NCBI GenBank assembly: GCA_902803585.1 | Contig: CADCQO010000220.1 | Location: 1-14,190 of the forward strand | Direction: 5' to 3' | DNA: 14,190 nt | DNA from: an uncultured Ruminococcus sp. | GTDB taxonomy: Bacteria; Bacillota; Clostridia; Oscillospirales; Acutalibacteraceae | In this document: one piece after another, positions 7,627-14,139 of the stretch | Numbering within the stretch: position 1 is the first letter of the stretch | Layout: each line of letters begins with the position of its first letter | Position numbers and translations under genes: made by a program | The notes under the pieces: model-generated | The model's database searches: none | What the model was told of the DNA's origin: nothing | The model's input: only the letters and a program-made list of their open reading frames with translations

Positions 7627-8304
7627 TCACTCACCTTCTGTCGGCAGTCCGACCTTGCGGGCAATCAGGAATTTGATGCGTATGCCCTCATCGGAAAACA
7701 TTTTTTCGTGTTCTGTCATGATATTGTGCTCATAACCGGAATTATGAAGGTCATAGGTAATGTACGTTACCTCAAAACCGCATTCCTTGAAATACACCAG
7801 ACTTTCTTCAAAAAGTTCATCGTCATCTGTCTTGAAATGAATTTCTCCGCCGTCTTTCAGAAAAACACGGTACTGCATCAGCTGACGGGTATGTGTCAGA
7901 CGGCGTTTTTTATGTTTGGCACGAGGCCAGGGATTGCAGAAATTGATATAAATCTTGTCTGCACAGTCTTCTTCCCCCAGCATCAGCCCGATACGCTCAA
8001 TATTATGGGCAGTCAGCCGTACATTGTCGGTCGGACGTTTCCCCTGTGCATAAACACGCTCTACGTTGCGCTTTGCCAGTCCCAGCATTTCGTACTTGAT
8101 ATCTACTGCAAGATAATTATGCTCCGGATCATTGAATGCCGCCTGCGAGATAAACCCGCCCTTTCCGCAGCCCAGTTCTACATACAGCGGCAATGTCTGC
8201 GGAAAAACGGTATACCATTTACCTTTGAAGGTATCAGGTTCCTGTATGAAAAAGGTACTTGCTTCTAATTCGGGTCTTGCCCAAGGTTTGTGTCTGATTC
8301 TCAT
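7627..8304 (-). CDS. trmB: tRNA (guanine-N7)-methyltransferase TrmB
   Basis: TrmB makes m7G46 in the tRNA variable loop using SAM. The 225-residue protein has the standard N-terminus MRIRHKPWARPEL, the SAM site VELGCGKGGF (42-51), the family signature INFCNPWPRAKHKKRRLTH (120-138), FKTDDDELFEES (157-168) and the C-terminal T-x-H-E pattern (197-200). It is the first gene of the long minus-strand unit, with an extended -10 promoter about 45 bases upstream. Its own Shine-Dalgarno is weak: GGGA ends 4 bases before the ATG. A better AAAGGA lies further up and faces an out-of-frame ATG. The stop codon abuts the next ATG. Confidence 0.97.
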   Translation of the reverse strand: MRIRHKPWARPELEASTFFIQEPDTFKGKWYTVFPQTLPLYVELGCGKGGFISQAAFNDPEHNYLAVDIKYEMLGLAKRNVERVYAQGKRPTDNVRLTAHNIERIGLMLGEEDCADKIYINFCNPWPRAKHKKRRLTHTRQLMQYRVFLKDGGEIHFKTDDDELFEESLVYFKECGFEVTYITYDLHNSGYEHNIMTEHEKMFSDEGIRIKFLIARKVGLPTEGE

Positions 8305-8348
8305 TGTATCCCATTCCCATCTGTTCCTTTATTTTTTCGTTACTCTTC

Positions 8349-8357
8349 ATTATAACA
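8349..8357 (-). promoter_or_regulatory. Extended -10 promoter upstream of trmB
   Basis: The minus strand reads TGTTATAAT, a perfect -10 with the TGn extension. No clear -35 is found at 16-18 bases upstream, as is common for extended -10 promoters. Transcription would start near 8341. It probably serves trmB, the lipoprotein, the two-component system, the DUF1385 gene and prmC. Confidence 0.6.
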
Positions 8358-8400
8358 AATCCGCCTGTGTGTAATTTTCTTTTGAAGAAAAATAATCATA

Positions 8401-8450
8401 TTCTAAAAGAAAACCGAACCGATGATTACATCGAATCAAGTGGTTCGGTT
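8401..8450 (-). terminator. Intrinsic terminator downstream of map
   Basis: A perfect 9-bp stem AACCGAACC (8412-8420) with GGTTCGGTT (8442-8450) encloses a 21-base loop. That loop can itself form GATG-ATTA-CATC. On the minus strand the stem is followed by TTCTTTTAG, a T-rich tail. It separates map from the trmB promoter. Confidence 0.8.
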
Positions 8451-8521
8451 GAATATCTGTGATCTGTTTTCTGCTCTCTGAAAGCAGACGGCATCTGTAT
8501 ATTTCTGGCCGCTGACTGCCG

Positions 8522-9397
8522 TCAATAGCACAATACCTCGTGACCGGTTTCCGTGACAAGCACCATGATCTCCCATTGTGCAGAAGGCTGACCGTCAGCA
8601 GTAGTCACCGTCCAGCCGTCCTCCTCGTTGACTTTGACCTTATGCGTACCCATATTGACCATCGGCTCGATCGTAAAGATCATGCCCGGCACCAACAGCA
8701 TTTCTTCTCCTGCTTTGCTCACATAGCTTACCCAGGGGTCTTCGTGAAATTCCAGTCCTACGCCATGACCGCCGATTTCCTTTACAACCTGATAGCCGTT
8801 GGCAGTGGCGTGGTCATTAACAGCCTGCCCCATATCGCCCAGAAATCCCCAGGGCTTGACCTGCTCCAGACCTTTTTCGACACACTCCCTGACAACATCG
8901 ACCAGTTTCTGCTTTTCGGGGCTGACACTGCCGATACAGAACATACGCGAGGAATCCGAATAATAGCCGTCAAGAATGGTTGAAACATCTACATTGACAA
9001 TATCGCCCTCTTTCAGCACCACCTTTTCGGAGGGGATACCATGACAAACGACATCGTTAATGGAGGTACATACGCTTTTAGGAAAGCCCTCATAATTCAG
9101 CGGTGCAGGAACCGCACCCATTTCTTTGGTTTTTGCAGCGACAATATCATCAATTTCCTGTGTTGTCATGCCTGCGTGAATCTGTTCGGCAACCGCATCC
9201 AGTACTGCAATATTGACTTTGCAGCTTTCTTTGATTTTCTCAATCTGGGCCGGCGTTTTGATAATAGAGCGTTCCGGCACAGAATGTCCCTGACTTCTGT
9301 AATAGGAGATTTTTTCATCAAACGCCTCATGACACTTTTTATACTTCTTTCCGCTGCCGCACCAGCAAGGATCATTTCTTCCGATTTTTTCCGCCAT
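8522..9397 (-). CDS. map: Type I methionine aminopeptidase with N-terminal SEC-C motif
   Basis: This enzyme removes the initiator methionine from nascent proteins. Numbered from MAEKIGRND, residues 5-23 are a SEC-C zinc motif (GRNDPCWCGSGKKYKKCH; Cys11, Cys13, Cys22, His23), seen in many Clostridia MetAPs. The pita-bread catalytic domain follows, with dinuclear metal ligands Asp137 (NVDV), Asp148 (YYSDSSR), His211 (GGHGVG), Glu244 (TIEPMV) and Glu276 (QWEIMV), and substrate His119 in CHGIP. In-frame TTG (9433) and ATG (9421) lie upstream without a ribosome binding site. The ATG at 9397 has AGGGG 12 bases before it, rather far, but gives the standard family start at 291 residues. The gene is a single unit between its own promoter and a terminator. 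Confidence 0.95.
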   Translation of the reverse strand: MAEKIGRNDPCWCGSGKKYKKCHEAFDEKISYYRSQGHSVPERSIIKTPAQIEKIKESCKVNIAVLDAVAEQIHAGMTTQEIDDIVAAKTKEMGAVPAPLNYEGFPKSVCTSINDVVCHGIPSEKVVLKEGDIVNVDVSTILDGYYSDSSRMFCIGSVSPEKQKLVDVVRECVEKGLEQVKPWGFLGDMGQAVNDHATANGYQVVKEIGGHGVGLEFHEDPWVSYVSKAGEEMLLVPGMIFTIEPMVNMGTHKVKVNEEDGWTVTTADGQPSAQWEIMVLVTETGHEVLCY

Positions 9398-9469
9398 AGC
9401 TATCCGGTTCCCCTTTTTCATATTTTTTGACAACAGGCTGTCCGCCCATCAGGTTCAATCAAACTGTCT

Positions 9470-9516
9470 GTAAACACCCCTCATTATACACGTTTCAAAC
9501 GAAAAAGTAAACACCC
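9470..9516. repeat. 10-bp direct repeat bracketing the map promoter
   Basis: GTAAACACCC occurs at 9470-9479 and again at 9507-9516 on the plus strand, 37 bases apart start to start. One copy overlaps the -35 of the map promoter and the other covers its predicted start point. The arrangement resembles paired operator sites, but chance cannot be excluded. Confidence 0.5.
9483..9511 (-). promoter_or_regulatory. Promoter of map
   Basis: The minus strand has TTTACT (9506-9511), a 17-base spacer and a perfect TATAAT (9483-9488). Transcription would start near 9476, giving a leader of about 80 bases before the chosen start of map. Confidence 0.6.
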
Positions 9517-9550
9517 TTTTTAAGCATTCTTCATACAATAGTAGTGTAGC

Positions 9551-9580
9551 GGTCAGCCGGTCATATCAAAACGGCTGGCC
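9551..9580 (+). other. Leader hairpin ahead of the plus-strand membrane protein gene
   Basis: GGTCAGCCG (9551-9559) can pair with CGGCTGGCC (9572-9580) over all 9 positions, with one G-U pair in the plus-strand RNA and a 12-base loop. It ends about 14 bases before the ribosome binding site. No U-tract follows on either strand, so it is not a terminator. It may be a 5' mRNA structure. No convincing plus-strand promoter was found; TACAAT at 9534-9539 is a weak -10 candidate without a -35. Confidence 0.4.
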
Positions 9581-9609
9581 TCTGAGAAAAAGACAGAGGA
9601 GATGAAAGT

Positions 9610-10077
9610 ATGCTTTGCGGTTATGAAAGCAGTTGTGTGCAAAACAGCGGCAGTGAAAGAAGATGCAGCAGCCGGTTTTCGTGCTGTATGAATGGGCTGA
9701 TGATTCTTATCGGCATCATTGCAGGGCTGGTTTTTGCAGCGATCGTTGTATTGCTGTTCATAAACAGTTTCCTGCCGAATCCTTTCCCCGTAGTGCTGGG
9801 TGTATTTATTGCAGGTCTGGCTTCCCTGTTCGGTGTACCGGCAGCGGCCTTTGCCCTGAAAGAAAATTCGCCTAAGAAGCAGTGTCTGCGCTGTCACTTC
9901 GGCGGCTTATTTTTCGGCATCATCGGAACAATACTGGCGTCATCGCTGACCTTAGCGGCAGAACTGGCTGTTGGTTCTGTCTTTGCTACGGTCATGTTAG
10001 GCATTACAGCGTTTTTCTTCGCCTATTGGATCGTCAGTATCCTGTTCGTATCCCTTTGTGCCGCAGACGCAGATTAG
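9610..10077 (+). CDS. Small four-TM membrane protein with cysteine-rich N-terminus, function unknown
   Basis: I do not recognise this 155-residue protein. The start ATG at 9610 has GAGGAG 8 bases upstream, strong support for translation. The first 26 residues are polar and hold five cysteines (3, 9, 19, 25, 26). Four hydrophobic segments follow at about 28-51, 60-82, 95-115 and 121-147, with two more Cys (92, 95) in the CLRCH loop between TM2 and TM3. No signal peptidase site or catalytic motif is seen. It is the only plus-strand gene here, divergent from map, with a leader hairpin and a shared terminator downstream. An internal ATG at 9688 would remove the Cys-rich part but lacks the strong ribosome binding site. 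Confidence 0.75.
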   Translation: MLCGYESSCVQNSGSERRCSSRFSCCMNGLMILIGIIAGLVFAAIVVLLFINSFLPNPFPVVLGVFIAGLASLFGVPAAAFALKENSPKKQCLRCHFGGLFFGIIGTILASSLTLAAELAVGSVFATVMLGITAFFFAYWIVSILFVSLCAADAD

Positions 10078-10102
10078 CAGTCAGCGGCAGGACGGCTGAT
10101 TT

Positions 10103-10124
10103 CCGGTAACTTTTACGTTATCGG
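10103..10124 (+). other. Secondary hairpin after the plus-strand gene
   Basis: CCGGTAAC (10103-10110) pairs with GTTATCGG (10117-10124), 8 bp with one G-U and a 6-base loop. It is followed by GCCTTCCGTTTT, only weakly U-rich. It may assist termination ahead of the main hairpin at 10148-10187. Confidence 0.35.
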
Positions 10125-10140
10125 GCCTTCCGTTTTAAGA

Positions 10141-10193
10141 CAAAAATCAGACCGGACATTCTGACGTTCTGTCATTTGTCCGGTCTGTTGTTT
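10141..10193. terminator. Bidirectional intrinsic terminator between convergent genes
   Basis: CAGACCGGACA (10148-10158) and TGTCCGGTCTG (10177-10187) form a perfect 11-bp stem; the 18-base loop contains a small TGAC/GTCA stem. The plus strand continues TTGTTT and the minus strand ATTTTTGTC, so it can stop transcripts of both the plus-strand membrane protein gene and the minus-strand phosphotransferase gene. Confidence 0.85.
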
Positions 10194-10216
10194 CGTGTGA
10201 GTGTTAACTACGGCAA

Positions 10217-10960
10217 TCAGCTGTAATCTACAACATCAACCCAGTTTTTGAGAAAATCTTCTTCGCCGGGGATACGCTTGACCAACTGAGAAGCAGCTAC
10301 AATGGGAAGCCACTGCTGAATGTACTGTTTGGCAGTATCCGTCTTTCTGCAGAACAGATCCATGTACTTGTCTGCCAGTGCTTTATCTTTCAGCGCAAAG
10401 AGCAGGTAAGTTCTCGCCGCATCTGCCGCACCGTTGCCCTGTGTAACGTGTGACCAGTCAATAATATGCGGATTGCCTTCGGGATCAATGATAATGTTGC
10501 TGGGGTTGAAATCGCCGTGGCACACCTTATTATGCTTCGGCATACTTTCCAGACGGGTGTGCAGTTCATAGCGGATAGTAGCATCCAGCTGACCGCCAAG
10601 ACTGGAAATCTTGCGGTTCATTTTGTCCTTGAGCTTATTCAGCAGGGGGCATTTCTTGCTCTGTACAAGAATCTGCAGGTCGACAAACTGCTCCATATAT
10701 TCGTCTATCTTCTCAGGATGTTCGGCCATCAGTTCAGCTAAAGTCTTACCCTCTACATATTCCATAGTAATCGCCCATTCTCCGTCAATAACGGAAACGG
10801 ATTTCAAAGCGGGAATCGGCAGACCGGTTTCCTCGACTCTTGCCTGATTGAGTGCTTCATTGAGAATATCGGATTTCGGATAACGTGACGAAAACAGCTT
10901 GACAGCGGTATCTCCGTCACGATAGATGGTTTTTGCTGTTCTTTTAGTAATAACTTCCAT
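10217..10960 (-). CDS. APH-family (kinase-fold) small-molecule phosphotransferase
   Basis: The 247-residue protein has the aminoglycoside/choline kinase fold. Lys21 in AVKLF fits the ATP-binding beta-3 lysine, Glu35 its partner, and EYVEG (67-71) the hinge. The catalytic loop is VCHGDFNPSNIII (146-158) with Asp150 and Asn155, and IIDW (166-169) carries the metal-binding Asp168. These are the motifs of the phosphotransferase group found in Clostridia and Fibrobacter (TIGR02172-like). The substrate is unknown, and the family name should not be read as antibiotic resistance. AAGGGAG lies 9 bases before the ATG. It is a single gene with its own promoter region, converging on a bidirectional terminator. 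Confidence 0.85.
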   Translation of the reverse strand: MEVITKRTAKTIYRDGDTAVKLFSSRYPKSDILNEALNQARVEETGLPIPALKSVSVIDGEWAITMEYVEGKTLAELMAEHPEKIDEYMEQFVDLQILVQSKKCPLLNKLKDKMNRKISSLGGQLDATIRYELHTRLESMPKHNKVCHGDFNPSNIIIDPEGNPHIIDWSHVTQGNGAADAARTYLLFALKDKALADKYMDLFCRKTDTAKQYIQQWLPIVAASQLVKRIPGEEDFLKNWVDVVDYS

Positions 10961-11004
10961 ATGGCAAGTCTCCCTTCGGTCAATAACTTTATGATTTCTG
11001 GATA

Positions 11005-11030
11005 ATTATAACAACACACACTCTATTATA
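11005..11030 (-). promoter_or_regulatory. Tandem -10 elements upstream of the phosphotransferase gene
   Basis: Two perfect TATAAT boxes lie exactly 20 bases apart on the minus strand (11005-11010 and 11025-11030). The one nearer the gene has the TGn extension (TGTTATAAT). No good -35 is seen for either. The remaining bases to the NusG-II gene (11031-11151) are A/T-rich and hold no convincing gene. AAACAG and CTGTTT near 11113-11147 form at best a weak terminator for that gene. Confidence 0.5.
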
Positions 11031-11151
11031 CTACTGTTTTTAGTGATTGTATAGGTGTATTTTGTTCTAATTTTGCAAATTCTTTTTGGTAAATGTGGTT
11101 GTCACTATGTCCCGCCCAAAAACAGCAGCATCATTTTTTCACTTTCCTGTT

Positions 11152-11496
11152 TCAGCTGATCCTTATGACAGTGCGGGCAGGCAGACAGACAATGGTGTCG
11201 TCAACTGCACTGATCCGTCCTTTATGGACGCAGATTTTATCAGGACAGTCAGAATGTTCCACAAAAACAGCGCCGTTTTCACAGACAATGATAAGCCGGA
11301 TACCGCCGGCCCCCTGAATGGTATGGCGGGAAGGTTCCTGTAAATTCAGTGTCAGGACAGTCTGGTTATCTACTCTGACATCGGCATAGTGTCCGGAGGA
11401 GGCACAACACCTCTGAAGGATAATCCACAGCACACACACGGCTGTAACTGCCGCAAGCACCAGAGCGGAAAGCCGCCGGACAACAGGTAATTTCAT
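11152..11496 (-). CDS. NusG domain II-containing membrane-anchored protein
   Basis: A 114-residue protein with one N-terminal membrane segment (about 9-28) and an outside-facing domain typical of the NusG_II family (DUF-like, unrelated in role to transcription factor NusG). The signature HSDCPDKICVHKGRI (81-95) followed by DTIVCLPARTVI (100-111) is clear, with Cys84, Cys89 and Cys104 conserved. These proteins often accompany ApbE and flavin-dependent membrane redox systems, but no mechanism is established. Its start shares ATGA with the apbE stop, so the two are translationally coupled. It is the last gene of the unit. Confidence 0.88.
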   Translation of the reverse strand: MKLPVVRRLSALVLAAVTAVCVLWIILQRCCASSGHYADVRVDNQTVLTLNLQEPSRHTIQGAGGIRLIIVCENGAVFVEHSDCPDKICVHKGRISAVDDTIVCLPARTVIRIS

Positions 11497-12527
11497 GACA
11501 CACCTCGTTTCAGGATATTGACCGTACAGCCTTCTGACGGCTCCAATATGCCGGATAATCCTTCTGTAATGGTGAGCGTGTTGTTGTCATCTATGAGAAC
11601 GGCTTCTATGTCGGAACGTGCAAGACAGCAGGAAATGGCTTTTTCCTTTCCCATGACGAACAAAGCGGTTGAAAGGGCATCGCAGACAACACCGCTTTCA
11701 CCAATGACCGTCACCGAAACAAGCCCTTTTTCGGCAGGAAAACCTGTTGCAGGGTCAATGATATGGTGGTAATGCCTGCCGTCCTCACCGACAAAGTACC
11801 GTTCATAGTTTCCAGAAGTGATGACCGCACAATCCCTGACGGAAACAACCGCCAGCGGTTCACCGCCTTTCGGGTTCTCAATGCCTACCCGCCAGAGTGT
11901 GCCGTCGGGCTTTGTGCCGACAGCCTGCACATTCCCGCCCAGATTGACAAGGGCATGGCTGACACCCGACTGACGAAACAATTGACAGACACGGTCGCTT
12001 GTATAGCCTTTGGCAACTGCTCCTAAATCCACCTCGCTGTGCTCCGGCAGGACAACAGTTGTATCGTGAAGCTGAACATTGCGGTAGTCCACCAGAGAAA
12101 GCAGCTTTTTCAAAGCAGTGCTGTCGGGTATCTGACAGTGATCTCCCGTAAAGCCCCACGCCCTGAGCACAGGATAAATTGTAATATCCAGTGCGCCTTC
12201 TGTCTGCTCACAAAAAGAAAGCGCTGTCTGCAGCAGATGAGCGGTATCTTCCGACACTTCAATTTGCTGACCGTTTGCATGATTCAGCCGGCAGATATCA
12301 CTGTCGGGGTCGTTGACATTCAGAAGCTTTTCAAGGCGCTGTATTTCGTCCGCTGCCGCCGATACCGCCGTTTGTGCGCTGTTTCCATAGGCTTTCAGCG
12401 TCATGTAGGTATCCATCGCAAAGACATCTTTTTCTGCTGAGGGCATTGTTTCAGCAGACCGGCACCCGCCGCACACCCACAGTGCTATCACCGCCGCACA
12501 CAATATAATAAATTTCAGATGCTTCAT
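11493..12527 (-). CDS. apbE: FAD:protein FMN transferase (ApbE), lipoprotein
   Basis: ApbE attaches FMN from FAD to a Ser/Thr of exported proteins such as RnfG/NqrC-type subunits. Numbered from MKHLKF, a signal peptide ends at CGGC (19-22) with Cys22 as probable lipid site; Cys at -3 is unusual. Family motifs are MDTYMTL (38-44), VDLGAVAKGYTSDR (166-179), VNLGGNVQAVG (194-204), HHIIDPATGFP (254-264) and CDALSTALFVMG (282-293), with metal ligands Asp283 and Thr287. The 344-residue length is usual. The frame stays open to 12860, but GGAGG lies 7 bases before the ATG at 12527 and the longer N-terminus is antisense-like to the upstream gene, so 12527 is chosen. ATGA overlaps join it to both neighbours. 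Confidence 0.95.
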   Translation of the reverse strand: MKHLKFIILCAAVIALWVCGGCRSAETMPSAEKDVFAMDTYMTLKAYGNSAQTAVSAAADEIQRLEKLLNVNDPDSDICRLNHANGQQIEVSEDTAHLLQTALSFCEQTEGALDITIYPVLRAWGFTGDHCQIPDSTALKKLLSLVDYRNVQLHDTTVVLPEHSEVDLGAVAKGYTSDRVCQLFRQSGVSHALVNLGGNVQAVGTKPDGTLWRVGIENPKGGEPLAVVSVRDCAVITSGNYERYFVGEDGRHYHHIIDPATGFPAEKGLVSVTVIGESGVVCDALSTALFVMGKEKAISCCLARSDIEAVLIDDNNTLTITEGLSGILEPSEGCTVNILKRGVS

Positions 12528-13306
12528 GAAGATTCCTCCGCAGAAAGCGGTTCTTTTTCCGATGATACTGCATTGACCGGCATTTTCCGGAGCAGTTTCC
12601 ACACATACTGATAGGTTTTGGCAGAATAATAGAAAAACAGGAAAACCGGCATACAAAATGCTGCCATCAGCACACAGCCCACAAGAATTCCCTCCCACAC
12701 AGACAGAAAGACGGTACACAACAGAACAGCCACCATCTGCAAAAGGGAGGCAGTCACTACCAGATGCAGAGGAACGGAAGAAATCACTTTGCCCGAAAGC
12801 AGACTTTTCTGTATGGCGTACAAAGCAAATATCTTTGCTGTTCCGCCCAATATCAGGCACATAAGCAAATAAAGCCCCGCAATCATATAAATGACAGGCG
12901 ATGAAATCTGCGGTTCATATCCTGCCAGCAAACTGCTTGTATGATAAGTCCATATTACATCACAGATCATCAGAACTGACCAGATGATCTGTCCGATACT
13001 TGCATAAAACAACAGCTGCAGTCCTTTCAGCAATGGCTGATACTTACCCGTCTGACGGATTTTATACAGATACAGATAGCCTCTCAGCTGTGTCAGCACT
13101 GTCAGGACAACATAGGCATAGACGCTAAAGAGAAAAATCACTTTTCTTGTCCAGTTAACGTAGGTCGTCATCATCAGCGATATCAGAACCGACAACTCAA
13201 AACCATATACGATCAGAAGCATACAGCACAGCACACTTCCCAGAACGCAGGCTCTCTGAAATGCCTTATATCTCAACAATCTTTTCCATTCCTTCGGATA
13301 TTCCAT
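12524..13306 (-). CDS. Six-TM integral membrane protein of unknown family, upstream of apbE
   Basis: I do not recognise this 260-residue protein. From MEYPKEWKRL it has six hydrophobic segments at about 18-37, 55-74, 97-119, 137-160, 180-202 and 205-228, with a basic N-terminal tail and a polar acidic C-terminal tail (241-260). Lys/Arg in the TM2-TM3 loop (KIRQTGKYQPLLK) favour a cytoplasmic position for that loop. There is no FMN-attachment S/TGAT motif. An in-frame ATG at 13345 lacks a ribosome binding site and lies at a terminator, while GGGGG sits 6 bases before the ATG at 13306. The stop overlaps the apbE start by ATGA, so it belongs functionally with apbE, perhaps as membrane partner; that is inference. 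Confidence 0.75.
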   Translation of the reverse strand: MEYPKEWKRLLRYKAFQRACVLGSVLCCMLLIVYGFELSVLISLMMTTYVNWTRKVIFLFSVYAYVVLTVLTQLRGYLYLYKIRQTGKYQPLLKGLQLLFYASIGQIIWSVLMICDVIWTYHTSSLLAGYEPQISSPVIYMIAGLYLLMCLILGGTAKIFALYAIQKSLLSGKVISSVPLHLVVTASLLQMVAVLLCTVFLSVWEGILVGCVLMAAFCMPVFLFFYYSAKTYQYVWKLLRKMPVNAVSSEKEPLSAEESS

Positions 13307-13340
13307 TTCTTTCCCCCCGTTTTTTGACGAAAAATATCCC

Positions 13341-13371
13341 CACATAAGAAAACGGACACTTTGTGCCCGTT
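13341..13371 (-). terminator. Intrinsic terminator or attenuator after the small lipoprotein gene
   Basis: On the minus strand AACGGGCAC pairs with GTGTCCGTT (9 bp, one G-U, AAA loop) and is followed by TTCTTATG. It starts 7 bases after the lipoprotein stop. Only about 40 bases remain before the six-TM gene and no promoter is seen in them, so read-through probably feeds the apbE unit. Confidence 0.65.
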
Positions 13372-13378
13372 CTGCTTT

Positions 13379-13843
13379 TCATGAAGCCCTGTTATACTCA
13401 GCCACATACGTTTCCCCATTTTCAAACGTCTGCTCTGTCAGTACACCATTCTGAATCACTGCCGCAGAATTCACCCCGTCACTCCGCTGTAAGGTAATGC
13501 CGCTGCCGCTGTACTGCCACACGGCGGAAAAATTCCCCAGTTCCGTTTCTTCATTATAGTATACTGCCGAACCATCGCTTTTTATCACTAAAGTAGTACG
13601 GTAGGTATTGCCCATATATTCATAGGTATGCACCCATGATCCGACAAAAGCACTGCTGACAGCTGACTGTACAGGTGCAGAAGGTGCTGTACTGACAAAA
13701 GGAGTGTTTTTTCCTGCCTGTCCCGCCGCACCCGGCAAAACTGCCGCAGCACCGCCGGAATGACTGCTGCACCCGACAGCAAACAGAAGGCTGATAACAG
13801 ACAGCAGCGTGACGGATATAACAGACACACGATTTTTTTTCAT
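13379..13843 (-). CDS. Small lipoprotein with a beta-rich C-terminal domain
   Basis: A 154-residue exported protein. MKKNR, a hydrophobic stretch (about 7-22) and the lipobox AVGC with Cys25 mark a lipoprotein. A low-complexity Gly/Ala/Ser/Pro linker (26-65) follows, as usual for surface-tethered proteins. Then comes a domain of about 85 residues beginning FVGSWVHTYEYMGNTYRTTL, with FSAVWQYSGSGITL and LTEQTFENGETYVAEY. The pattern (GxW, short strands, turns) resembles a small lipocalin-like barrel, but no family is claimed. An earlier ATG at 13870 is in frame, but GGGAGG lies 6 bases before the ATG at 13843, so that is chosen. It has its own promoter and a hairpin after it; read-through may link it to the apbE unit. 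Confidence 0.8.
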   Translation of the reverse strand: MKKNRVSVISVTLLSVISLLFAVGCSSHSGGAAAVLPGAAGQAGKNTPFVSTAPSAPVQSAVSSAFVGSWVHTYEYMGNTYRTTLVIKSDGSAVYYNEETELGNFSAVWQYSGSGITLQRSDGVNSAAVIQNGVLTEQTFENGETYVAEYNRAS

Positions 13844-13881
13844 GCAGATCCTCCCTTTCAATACAAACATTTCTGCTTTTC

Positions 13882-13890
13882 ATTGTAGCA
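13882..13890 (-). promoter_or_regulatory. Extended -10 promoter of the small lipoprotein gene
   Basis: The minus strand reads TGCTACAAT: a -10 with one mismatch and the TGn extension, about 40 bases before the start codon. Upstream lie T-rich tracts (13902-13919) that could act as an UP-like element; no clear -35 is present. Confidence 0.5.
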
Positions 13891-14139
13891 TATTGTCAGA
13901 GAAAAAAATAGTTTTTTCAAAAACTTTGTGGAGCTTCACAAGACACGCCGCTGAAATTTGTTAACAAGCACAAGTCCCCGCTGTCACAAATGCAAATTGC
14001 AGGAACTTCTGCGGGTCGTTTTTCATTATGACTTGCTATCAGTGCTGCTGACACTTTACCCCAGATTGCTTATTTTGAGTTCTGCGGTCAACAGCTGTCA
14101 CACTATAGCAAGAAGTAATACATAGCTTTTGAAAGTATA
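13891..14139. other. Gene-free stretch with several palindromes
   Basis: No convincing open reading frame is seen. It holds a weak hairpin TTGTG/CACAA (13926-13941) followed on the minus strand by T-rich sequence, a perfect 10-bp palindrome TTGTTAACAA (13958-13967), an 11-bp palindrome TGCAAATTGCA (13991-14001) flanked by CCCGC (13977-13981) and GCGGG (14011-14015), and a large imperfect inverted repeat at 14032-14112. It could be a regulatory region or an uncharacterised RNA. Nothing here matches a riboswitch or RNA class I know. Confidence 0.4.
14032..14112. repeat. Imperfect inverted repeat, 12 bp plus inner extension
   Basis: CTTGCTATCAGTG (14032-14044) and CACTATAGCAAG (14101-14112) are complementary over 12 bp with one bulged base. 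Pairing can continue inward with TGACA (14049-14053) and TGTCA (14096-14100) after a 4-base bulge, leaving a 42-base loop. Confidence 0.55.

Noticed and set aside
8234..8320. A 28-codon open frame on the minus strand with AAAGGA before its ATG, overlapping the trmB start in another frame.
   Set aside because: Spacing to the first ATG is short (4 bases), the frame mostly overlaps trmB, and the peptide shows no recognisable feature. It could only matter as a regulatory upstream frame, for which there is no other sign.
8487..8523. 7-bp inverted repeat GACGGCA/TGCCGTC spanning the map stop codon.
   Set aside because: Long loop and no U-tract; the stronger terminator at 8401-8450 explains the end of the transcript.
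8350..8559. Minus-strand open frame of 69 codons overlapping the end of map.
   Set aside because: It runs through the map terminator hairpin and the trmB promoter region and has no ribosome binding site or known motif.
10217..10960. Reading the APH-family gene as an antibiotic resistance gene.
   Set aside because: Only the general kinase-fold motifs are present; this fold covers many house-keeping and unknown substrates, and there are no signs of mobile DNA around it.
11108..11137. Nine-codon frame on the minus strand after the NusG-II gene with an AGGA upstream.
   Set aside because: Too short to support and lies in low-complexity A/T-rich sequence.
12528..12860. N-terminal extension of the apbE reading frame.
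   Set aside because: It overlaps the six-TM gene in another frame, has no ribosome binding site, and the extended sequence is not like a signal peptide. The ATG at 12527 has GGAGG and a normal signal sequence.
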